Shown one piece after another: positions 55,741 through 64,000 of a DNA stretch of 64,000 bases (the first letter of the stretch is position 1; each line of letters opens with the position of its first letter). The translations under genes and the position numbers were made by a program. The notes below the pieces were generated by a model. It did no database searches. It was given only the letters and a program-made list of their open reading frames with translations, and was not told the DNA's origin. This DNA is from Amorphophallus konjac (lineage: Eukaryota; Streptophyta; Magnoliopsida; Alismatales; Araceae), in contig CM040118.1 of assembly GCA_022559845.1 (NCBI GenBank), forward strand, positions 158,430,331 to 158,494,330, read 5' to 3'.

Positions 55741-57650
55741 CGGAATAGCTATATGGGGTTGTTTCAATGCTCTGTTTACTGTGTTTTCTTTTTCTTTCAC
55801 CCGTAGGTTGATTCAAGGTTTGATTTGCTCGTTCTGTTGATAGATCAAGATGGTAATGAGGAGGTTGTAAGAGTTTTAATCATTTTAATCATTTATTAAG
55901 ATGAAACAATATGAACGTTTAAGCTTTTTATTATGGCAGTTTGCTCACAGAGGCCTCAGTTTGTTCTTCATTAGTTCAATTCGTTCACCTGTTGTTGTGC
56001 GTTCTTAGCCCTGTCAAAAATCGGGCAGCACCTTCCCTGGATCGAGACTTGCCAGAGAGAAGTGAAAGCCACCACACGGATTACTCCCGGGTAAACTCTC
56101 AAAAATGCGGAACGGCCTCACGGCGGTCCGTTAGCCCAAGTGTGAGTGTAGAACGCTCGAGGGCCAGCCTACCAGAGCGACCACGACTCACGGGCGATGA
56201 TTTTTGAAGCGAGACAAATGGTTGCCACAGTAGGGCAAGAAGTATTCATTTGTCGAGTGGGTTACCTTGAGGGTCATGCCATGGAGCGGCAGACCTCAAA
56301 GACCCCCGGATGATCGAAAAGTGAGAATGGGAAGCAAGGATCAGAGCGACGGAGACTGAGCTTTCAAAAAAAAGGTTTTCCTTTATTCATCCACACAAAC
56401 TGGGGAAGGAGTCTTGATACAGAGAAGATGGAAACGAAAGCATTACAAAAAAAAGGGAGAATACATTCGACGGAGAGAGAGAACAACATTAGACAGAGTA
56501 GAGAGAGAGAGAACAGGCTTCTCCCTCTCAGAACCACCCCTCACCCTCACTCCCCTCTCTTCACTTCATCTCACCTCTCCGACGCGAGGAAGCAGCTTCT
56601 TTTCTCTTCGGCGGACTCTTCCTCTCAGAAGATCTCACCTCTCTTTCCCTTCCTTCTCCCGTTGCACACTGCCCAGCCGAGAGAGAGAGAGCCAGCCTCC
56701 TCCTTTTGTTTTCATAGTAATGCCCCTTTTTATAGAATGGCTCACCTGGGAGGTTCCTGCCACTTCCACCTCGTCCGCGATGAAGCTCGGAGTTGACATG
56801 GTGCGCTGGACGACGCTGGTTCGCGCCGCACACTGTTGTTCGTCCGAGGATGAGATGGTGGCAGGTCCGCAGGGGTTGCTTCGTCGCTGCCGCTCCTGTG
56901 CTGTCGAACGGAGGCATAGACAGAGCGTTGGGCATTGAATGTCCCCTGCGCATCACATTTATGCCAAACAGAGTATCGTGCCAGAGATGGGATAGAATGA
57001 GGTTAAAACGGTGCGGTCACTATTCCCCCGCACCGTTTTAAACCCACATGAAATTAGCGCACCGGGTAAGGTTGTAAGAGGTGGCGCCGTATTAAGCATT
57101 CCAAGGAATAATGGCCCTTTTGTAAGTACACTGGGTATGCCAAGGGGCGCTCCGGATTAAAGCAATGCAAAGGGGGTGGTGCCGTTTTAAACCAATCATG
57201 GGGTGGCACCGTTTTAAGCCTCAAAGTGATTCTTCTCGGAAGTGCAGCCATTTATATGAATGTTGGCATTCCTGGAATATTTTAGTTGCGATGCATGGCA
57301 TCCGCAATGTTCCGTTCGTAGCTTCTGGGGCTCGGTCTTGACTTTGCGTGACTTTCGGTGCATGCCAAGCTGTGCCCGAGTTCCCGCCTTTTCTTTGATT
57401 ATGCTCTCGGCATGGCCGGTCGTAGAGTTGTGGCCGTATCTTTTGCCCGGGGGCTTCCTTAACGGATGGCGGATCACCAAGTGAGTTCTCGTCCTGGTTG
57501 GGCGAGGTATGGGTTTGTTCGGCCCTCTCGTCTTCGACTTGCGCTTGAACACGTAGACGCGAGTGTCGTATGATCATCATTGTCATCATCATTTTTTTTG
57601 ATGTCCATAGTGCATTAATAGGAATTTGGTTGATGTGATTGAATGTCATG
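55741..57650 (-). other. probable LTR remnant, no gene
   Basis: On the - strand a TATA box (56727-56734, TATAAAAA) lies downstream of a GCACCGTTTTAA-type array (57000-57235) and upstream of a purine/pyrimidine-rich leader (56400-56700). That order matches the other LTRs here. Ends and duplications were not found. A GATGAT/CATCATCATT run lies at 57570-57600. The predicted frames are compositional. Confidence 0.4.
56727..56734 (-). promoter_or_regulatory. TATA box candidate (- strand)
   Basis: TTTTTATA on the + strand. It is supported only by its position between a palindrome array and a leader-like tract. Confidence 0.4.
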
Positions 57651-57659
57651 ATTACGATT

Positions 57660-57930
57660 AAGAATTGACGTCACTAGAGGAGGCGCTAGTTCGTTAAAGG
57701 ACGACGTTGGTTAAGGCATGATTTGTAAAAATTGAAGGGGATATTTTGAAAAGAATTTAAAATTTTAAGCAATAAACGCCTTAAGTTGGGGCACGGATTA
57801 ATCAACGCCAGTTTGCGAGGGCGTCAATTGTGGGTTTTATTCATTTTTGGAGAAATTGATTAATGGAGATTGATGACGTGTTGGCGAGCGCTATTTATGG
57901 AAATGACGCCATCATAGAAGGCGCTTCTGA
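57660..57930. repeat. ACGCC-GGCGT palindrome array, N2 left
   Basis: About four pairs: GACGTC with GGCGC near 57667-57688, AACGCC with GGGCGTC near 57794-57826, GACGTG with GCGCT near 57874-57893, GACGCC with GGCGC near 57903-57923. Confidence 0.55.
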
Positions 57931-58114
57931 GAATAGAGACCTGAAACTCAGTTTTATCAGACAGAATTGCATGAGATTGAAAGACAAGATCATATAAAAT
58001 GCTATTTTTTGGCTCAATTAAGGAAAGATTCTTTTATTTCATCAAAGAAAATCAGTGTTACATTCAATGATCCACCATGGGCCTTATCCTCCTAAGTGCT
58101 ATTACATAAGATTT

Positions 58115-59490
58115 TCATTTGTCATCTTCCTCTTCAACATGTGTTTTGAACCTATGAAGTAGTCCAACCTTCCATTGAGCCATGATTCTCTTGACTTCTT
58201 CTTGGTCCCCACTTGAGCCTAGTTCCCTTCTCTTGAGTGGTGGAAGGTGAGAAGGTTCTTCAAATGTGTGTCGAGGTAGACCAAGTTGTGGAAGGCACCG
58301 GTGAGCGCTATAAAGGATTAAGTCAGTCCCGCCGATTAGTCGTAGCTCGATGCCGGAGGAGAGTCTTGAGTGAAGCTCTTGGGTCTTAAGGAACCCCGGT
58401 GTGCATATAAAACCGTCCTTTGGCATGGTCTTGAAGTAGTTCCTCCAATCACTTCTCTTATTAAGCTTTGGCACCCGATTTGTCACCCTCTCACATAAGC
58501 CTAGAGAATCCGTCATATACCGGAGAGGACTCTTGGAAAAGATTTTTGAGGCCGATTGGGTTTCTTGGCATGGATCAAACTTTAGGTGGAGGTCCACCCA
58601 ACAAGAGAGAAGTAGCATTGACCCATAGAGAGGCCGTCCCAAGGAAGCCAAGGTGAGTCCATTGTATAGGTTGGCTAGCACCGTCAGACCTATCCTTTTT
58701 CCTTCCCAAATACTAGCTATGGCACTCAAGTGGCATTCCTCTAGGTGATCTTCCATTAAAGGGAAGAGTAGAGCTCCTACCATGCATATAACGAAGCCTT
58801 TCATTACTCTCTCCAACAAATCCTCATCCTCTTGGGCTTTATCCATATTCTTGTATACCCATGAGGCTAACTTTAGAAGATTGATCCCCTTATGAGCTTT
58901 GATTTGGTTCACTAGATTTGAGCTTGGTATGAGGCTAGTAAGCATGTCATGGGCATTTATTGGTTTAATCATACTAGCCATCTTTGACTCTTCTCCTTGC
59001 TTCATCTTTCTTAACCCAAAGAGCATCTCTACTTCTTCTAGGAGCATAGTGGCTTCAAAGGTAGGTAAGAGGAAAGTATGAGTGTTGGGATGCCATAATT
59101 CTATAAGTGCTCCTATGGAGGCCCAATCAAGGTGGATATCATCATAGTGGGTAGCATGGGTTACAAGGCCAAGTAGGTGCCATCTACTAAGAAAAGATCT
59201 CATGTCTAAAGAGAGCTTAGAGAGGAGTAAGGGGAGCCACTTGATCTTCAAGAACCTCCTTGGTCCCAGTACATTTGGGTAGTCCCGGTAGAAATGAAAG
59301 AGAAAAGATGAGGCATGTGATCAGAATTTTTGGAAGAAGAGAGAAAGGAAGAATGAAATAAAAAGCTTAACATAAGATCAATACTTACTTGGCCCATAGT
59401 TATTCTCCCGCTAATGTGCCCAGCAACTTCAGATATTCTAGAAAAGCTCATCCTAGGCTTCTTTGAAGGGTTCTGTAACATCATGTCCAT
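58115..59490 (-). CDS. plant mobile domain (PMD) protein, antisense in N2
   Basis: The main exon (59245 to 58115, open through about 59280) encodes a PMD/aminotransferase-like domain: YDDIHLDWASIGALIELWHP, NTHTFLLPTFEATMLLEEVEMLFGL, then a helical region with CHLSAIASIWE. PMD proteins occur in plant transposons and as silencing proteins of the MAIN family. A first exon probably starts at ATG 59490 (MDMMLQNPSKKPRMSFSRIS) and ends at donor CAAGTAAGT (59391-59383); the acceptor could be TTGAAG just before 59245, which keeps phase, but this is uncertain. TATA box at 59609-59616. About 415 residues, shorter than many PMD proteins. Function in the element is unknown. Confidence 0.72.
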
Positions 59491-59608
59491 CTTTTGTTTT
59501 GAAAACAAGTGATTATTTCTGATGTTCTTCTCTTGCTGCTCTTCGGTTCTCTGGTTCTTTGTTGCAGCTCTCAGACGTTTGATGTATGTAGTAGAGGATG
59601 TGTGCTTC

Positions 59609-59616
59609 CTTTTATA
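59609..59616 (-). promoter_or_regulatory. TATA box of the PMD gene
   Basis: CTTTTATA on the + strand gives TATAAAAG about 120 bases upstream of the first-exon ATG. A palindrome array (59730-59910) lies just upstream of it, as in the LTR promoters. Confidence 0.6.
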
Positions 59617-59729
59617 ATGATTTGGAGCTTTGGCTAGCCGTTTAGAACATCACAGTTTGAGTTCAAGTTCAAATCAGTCGCTGGAGTTTTGTTTCCAAGC
59701 AGGGAACGGAGGGCCAGTAAGATAGTTAA

Positions 59730-59910
59730 TTGATGACATATACACTGGCGTCATTTATTTGATTAGAGACATTCGTAGTGTCGTCATTCATTTAACGCCT
59801 CCTGTGCGGGCGTCAGTTTCAGTCCGATTCCAAGTCTAATGGTGATCATAATTAATGCCCCCTTGGCCGTCGTCATTTATCATTCTAACGTCTCTATGTA
59901 GTGTCGTCAT
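59730..59910. repeat. ACGCC-GGCGT palindrome array upstream of the PMD gene
   Basis: Pairs such as AACGCC with GGGCGTC near 59796-59815 and TAACGTC with GTCGTC near 59885-59909, with AATTGATGACATA and GGCGTCATTT at 59735-59756. It occupies the promoter-proximal position for the - strand gene. Confidence 0.55.
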
Positions 59911-59929
59911 TTTTTGAGCTTACACTTTT

Positions 59930-60961
59930 GAATTGCTTTACAGCATTATGATTATTCATGAACTTAAGTGTTGTTATATCTTGATGAAGTTGATTGTATT
60001 ATGCACTTATGATCATATTTTGAGCTTTATTGATTCTTTGATGAGCTAATAGTTTTTGGAGCACAGAGAAGCACAGGTTATGCAAGTCTTAAGATGATTT
60101 GCACTCAGGTTTGGTAACATCATTCTTTCATGTATGCATTTTTACTATATGGTATTCTACTCTATTATAGCATATCAAGGACCTTGTGGTTCTGATGAAC
60201 CTGGAATTTGAGTTCCCCTTCATCAAAAATAGTGATAATTCCATGGAAGTCTTGATCACACGGATAGGCCGTTGGGTCATTTAAGGTTTGGGACGACGGT
60301 TCCACTTTTTGAGATGATACGTGGACAAACGGGCTTCGGCTTAGTGTCAGCTCAGAAAACTGGATTCCTGACCAAGTCTGGATGGTTTAACAATATTATC
60401 CTTGATTATTTTCTATTTTAGTTTGTTTTAATTTTTCTTTTAGCCCGGCATGCATCATGTAGGACTTTGAGCTATCATGATGAAAATCCTCATATTATGC
60501 CAATAATGAAGGCCGCTCGCTCCTAACTGAGTTGACATGAGATATTCCATTCCAAATCAAGTACTACGTTCTCCTTGAAGCCGCTCAAGCTGGTTCCTTG
60601 AAAACATTTGTTCGTTGGGTCATTATCTCACATTCATTTTATTTTCCTGCAAACCCACCTTGGTTGTAGCACGTCCACATTGGCTGGTAATCGCTCTCCA
60701 ATGGTGTCTTTCCATCTGTGCCCTCGCGCACATTTTGTTTATTAGTTTAGTTCCTTCATCCAGCTAATCATTGCTTTCTCGTAACCATTCTAGGTTGTTT
60801 CATTCAGAATCCTGAAAAGATGTCTAACTCTTAGTGTCGGAGGCGTGTCACATCACACCTTGGCATCTGCTTATCAGTTCATTCCTACTTCACTCCGCTT
60901 GTTTCACTTTTGCTTCATTCTGTCTCACTCCCTTGAAAAGTAGACGCCAAGGTGGGGTAGC
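59930..60961 (+). other. N2 3' internal region, no gene
   Basis: 60130-60961 is homologous to the end of N's internal region, for example TATGCATTTTTACTATA and GGACCTTGTGG. The end AAGGTGGGGTAGC (60949-60961) is the polypurine tract. 59930-60130 is AT-rich with no clear match. Confidence 0.7.
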
Positions 60962-62332
60962 TGTAGACACGCCAAAATCGATGCTATGTTGAGTAAATCT
61001 CATGTCATCACGTGATGCCCCAAAGTGGACTTCAATATTGGCTTAATATGAAGTTTTTCTAATCATTTGGTAGTTTTTCCATGGCAATTCTAATTTTCCA
61101 TAAACAATTGTAATTAACGCCTGGAGGAAGGGCGTCATTTAACTGACGATCGGATGGGGGTTGTGATTTCACAAATAAATGACTGTTCAAATAGGCGTTG
61201 TTTCCTGGATTTTACGAATCCTAAAGAAAATAAAATTCAAAGAATTGACGCCCGCTTGGGGGGCGTTGATTATTTAACGCCCAGTCAAACAGGCGTCATT
61301 TGTCAATTTTAAATTAGGAAAGTCTTGTATTTTTATAATTAAATCCAGGAATTAACGACTGTGTGGATGTCGTCATTTCAATTAACGCCCCTCGACAGGT
61401 CGTCATTTTCACTTCCGTCACCGTTTCGCCTGCTACCTTCCAGTAATCATCCCTTCCCCATTTTACACCTTGTGTTCGATTGGGGAAGGGATCCTTGTTG
61501 GAGGGTTGATTTCCTTGTTTTAATCCTATTGAAACAAGGAGTTTCGGGCCTATAAATACCCCTTGAATCCCTCACGCGCAAAGAAGAACAGGAGAGGTTG
61601 AGAGGAACGAGAGCTCTTTACACACACAGAGAAGAGAGTTTTCTCTTTAACAATTTTTTTGCAGGTTCTTCATCAAACGTTCGTCTTCCTCCAAGCGCTC
61701 ATCTTTCCAGCCGGTGTTTCTTCATCCGCTGCAGCCACTGCTTGCTTTTTCCCTCCCTTTACTGCTGCACACACAGCAGCAGGGTTTCCCTCTTTAGTTT
61801 TTTTTAGTTTGTTAGTTATTGTCATAACATCATACGCCCTCCATTCTTCTATCTATCTTGCTAGGCATAGTCACAATCTTTGCATCACTTATTTACTTTG
61901 CATTGCATTCACATAATCCCATACCTTGTTACTCCTTCTTAAGGGGTTTAAACTAAAACACACAAGGTGTGTTCATGCCCAATTTGATTGATTCTATATT
62001 TCTAGAGCATTGATACTACACATCTTTGGCTAATCCATAATTTTATTTATTTTGTGTGTATTTTTTCTTGCAAGGGTAATCAAGCTATAAACCCCCTTCA
62101 TCGGCCGGCAGGTAGAAGGAGGAAGGAAGAACTTACAATCTCACCCGCTTCATACAAGGTACATGCGATCATCTTTGTATTTTTGAGGTAACCCCTCTGA
62201 CGATCACCCACCATAGAGCATCAATTGCTCATCCTCTTTTCCTTTATGTCCCTCATATTTTAGCACATTTTCCCCAATTTCCATTTTAAATCTTTTCCCC
62301 CTCTTTTAAAATATCTATATGACACGTTCACA
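60962..62332 (+). repeat. N2 3' LTR
   Basis: 1371 bases from TGTAGACACG to CGTTCACA, similar to N's LTRs over most of its length but clearly diverged. It keeps the order palindrome array (61105-61420), TATA box TATAAATA (61551-61558), GAGAGG-rich leader. Pair examples: ACGCC/GGCGT (61277-61281, 61292-61296) and ACGAC/GTCGT (61355-61359, 61369-61373). Confidence 0.85.
61551..61558 (+). promoter_or_regulatory. N2 LTR TATA box
   Basis: TATAAATA in GGGCCTATAAATACCCC, equivalent to 13237-13244 in N. Confidence 0.7.
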
Positions 62333-62904
62333 GGCGTGACCCTGACTAGTCAATCGTTACTGTAGTTCTTGGTTCAGTTCAGTGAGTATCTCAGTCTCCG
62401 TCGTTCTCAGCGTCTGTAGCGAGATACCTGTGGCGCAGTGTAAGACGTCAGTGGATGCATCTGGCTGTTCTTATAGTGAGGAGGTGCTTCCGTCACTTGG
62501 CGCATGACTCTCGTGTTTCTCGGAGTCTGTGTTCCCCTTCCGATGGTGAGGACACGCGCCGCATTACTCGACGGAGCACACGGAGCACGCCAGCATCCCT
62601 TTGGCTCGACGATCACTTGGCGGACTAGCGGAGTTATCTTCATTTATTTTATACTTTAGGCCATGCTGGGCCTTGGTTTAGTCCCTGCGTGGACACTTTT
62701 TATTATTATGGACCTTTGTAGGCCAATTGGGGCCAATTAGGCTTCCATTGGGTGATGTTAGGCTTATTAGTTAGGCAAAGGGGAGAGTGGGCCACCTTGT
62801 GATCCACCCTTCTTGGCCCATTTGGGCTGACCACCTTCTCACATGAGTTGACCCATTGGGATTTGCGCCCCCCCCCCCTTGTGGGCTAGGGTTTGGACGC
62901 CCCC

Positions 62905-63035
62905 TTCATCTCCTCCAAGAGGAGGAGGTGGCAGCCGCCCCCACTCCTACTTTCTAGGAGTGGAGTGCGCCCCCCTCCTTGATTCAAGGAAAGGAGCGCA
63001 CCCCACCTTCCCAAAGAAAGAAGTGCGCCCCTTTT
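62905..63035 (+). repeat. hairpin series with constant GCGC-CCC linker
   Basis: CTCCTC/GAGGAG (62910-62915, 62919-62924), CCACTCCTA/TAGGAGTGG (62941-62949, 62955-62963) and TCCTTG/CAAGGA (62976-62981, 62985-62990). Each is followed by a GCCGCCCC, GTGCGCCCC or GCGCACCCC linker. The stems share little sequence. Confidence 0.6.
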
Positions 63036-63092
63036 TGTTTGAATTCCCCCCCCCCCTTGCTAGGGTTTTGAACCCTAATTCCCCTCCCCACA

Positions 63093-63099
63093 TATAAAA
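63093..63099 (+). promoter_or_regulatory. TATA box candidate
   Basis: TATAAAA in CCACATATAAAACCTC, between two hairpin groups. Confidence 0.45.
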
Positions 63100-63187
63100 C
63101 CTCATGTATTTTTCTTTGGAGAATTATTATGAATGGAAGAAAAAAAAGAATTGTTGGTTCTCCTAGAAGGTGGTTGCGCCCTCCTCC

Positions 63188-63345
63188 TTGTTCATCCTTG
63201 CTCCTGCGACGGGAGCAAGCCCGGGGTGTGACTCCCCATCCCCTCGGTGCGACGCCGAGGTTCCCCCTCTCTTCCGCCTTGCTCCTGCGATGGGATCAAG
63301 CCCGGGGTGCGACTCCCCATCCCCTTGGTGCGACGCCAAGGCATC
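63188..63345 (+). repeat. two-unit hairpin repeat
   Basis: Two units of about 82 bases. Each has a CTTGCTCC...GGAGCAAG stem (63197-63204 with 63212-63219; the second copy has one mismatch) and a second stem that is CCTCGG/CCGAGG in unit 1 (63242-63247, 63255-63260) but CCTTGG/CCAAGG in unit 2 (63323-63328, 63336-63341). The loop TGCGACG is constant. Confidence 0.7.
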
Positions 63346-64000
63346 TATCCTCTGCGTTCATCCACGCCGCCCTCGCAAGCCCTCGTCTTCATCTCCTCCA
63401 TCAAGCTTGAAGATCAAGATAATCTGCACCCTGCAGATCCGAGGTAGAATTGAAGCCCTACTTGCAGAGGCGACCACGACGTCCACAGTGCGAATCAGGC
63501 CGAGAGTTCTTCTGTGAGTTTGTTCCTCTCCAAGTCCTCGATCCAGAGGTGGTCTCGCCTCGTTTCGACTTTGGCACTGTTCGTGGCCTCCATTCTCCCA
63601 CGACTACGCAGAATCCAATCGAATCAACCCGCCCAGAGGGTGCAGTTGGGTGCTGTTCTTGTCACGATTCCTCCTTCGGTTTTCTGCCCATGTCTTCTTC
63701 TTCAACATTGTAGCCCTCAGCGTCCCGGAACCAACCCAGGTGGTTTCGTCAGATTCCGACCCCGTTTCAGAAAATTTCACCACAGCCATCGTACCTCTAT
63801 CCGACTGATCACCCAAAAGATAGAAGCTTACCACTGTTGCGACTGCGCCCAGCCTGGTGATGTGATGAGGCTCATCTTCTGATGGTTCGAACAACTTTTT
63901 GTCCTCTTTCCAACGCCGCAAGTCTCGCCTCATTTCGACAATCGTGCTGTGCGTGGCGTTCATTCTCGTGGGACCGCGCAGATCAACCTATGCAGTCTGA

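Larger units (their letters stand above)
57650..62332 (+). mobile_element. N2: truncated relative of N with an antisense PMD gene
   Basis: The right end is clear: internal sequence 60130-60961 matches N's 20380-21213, followed by purine tract AAGGTGGGGTAGC and a 1371-bp LTR ending GTTCACA. To the left lies a PMD-like gene on the - strand bracketed by the same ACGCC/GGCGT arrays seen in N. No 5' LTR is visible, so the element is truncated or its left part is too diverged. Extra antisense frames between pol and 3' LTR are known in Tat-lineage Ty3 elements, which makes the combined reading plausible. Confidence 0.55.
62333..64000 (+). other. LTR-like regulatory region with hairpins, no gene
   Basis: 62333-62860 shows no recognisable feature. 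62880-63060 contains GC-rich hairpins, TATAAAA lies at 63093-63099, and 63188-63345 holds two copies of a hairpin-bearing unit. Hairpins around a TATA box match the LTR layouts elsewhere. The proline- and serine-rich frames to 64000 have no recognisable domain. An element continuing beyond the window is likely. Confidence 0.45.

Noticed and set aside
1..64000. tRNA, rRNA or organellar DNA insertions
   Set aside because: I saw no cloverleaf with proper A and B boxes and no recognisable rRNA or plastid segment; the TGGTATCAGAGC matches are primer binding sites.

Overview
This window looks like the repeat-packed space between genes in a large plant genome. It is almost entirely LTR retrotransposons, several inserted inside one another, and I see no convincing ordinary host gene, rRNA or tRNA gene. 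Lineages recognised by their domains are Sirevirus-type Copia elements, a Tekay/Del-like Ty3 chromovirus and Tat-like Ty3 relatives. Sireviruses and Tat elements together suggest a flowering plant, but the species cannot be named.

Layout. 1-4850: GC-rich tandem micro-repeat arrays around a TATA box (2841), probably regulatory parts of a degraded LTR element, then AT-rich sequence. 4861-5925 plus 28126-28611: a Tat-like LTR (E') split by C1. C1 (5926-28125) is a Sirevirus-like Copia element on the + strand with 2.8 kb LTRs and target duplication GACCG. Its reverse transcriptase is split by N (12625-22556, duplication ATTAG), a non-autonomous LTR element. 28612-29547: a short-palindrome array and a gene-like first exon on the - strand. 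E (29548-55446, - strand) is a Tat-like element reduced to LTRs and gag. E's gag holds two further insertions: D (30558-40651, - strand, duplication CCCGG), a gag-only Sirevirus-like element, and T (40955-53102, + strand, duplication TGACC), a Tekay-like element with 3657 bp LTRs and an almost intact gag-pol. 55447-57650: micro-repeats and a probable LTR remnant. 57650-62332: N2, a relative of N, with a plant-mobile-domain (PMD) gene on the opposite strand. 62333-64000: another LTR-like regulatory region with hairpins.

Each nest gives an order of events (E before D and T; E' before C1 before N). C1's gag-pol carries stops and a frameshift and T's carries two in-frame stops, so neither copy looks autonomous. 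D and N lack pol and would need enzymes from relatives; D shares PBS, PPT style, LTR micro-repeats and a post-pol RNA-like element with C1, so a C1-type Sirevirus is its likely helper.

The most interesting signals are non-coding. (1) A roughly 65-base element occurs twice in C1 and twice in D, with a conserved core flanked by arms that differ between copies yet stay complementary, the signature of a selected RNA or DNA structure. (2) The LTRs of C1 and D carry dozens of copies of an 11-base AAGTCTRTACA motif in the same orientation relative to the element. (3) Several unrelated element families each carry their own array of short imperfect palindromes with compensated stem changes.
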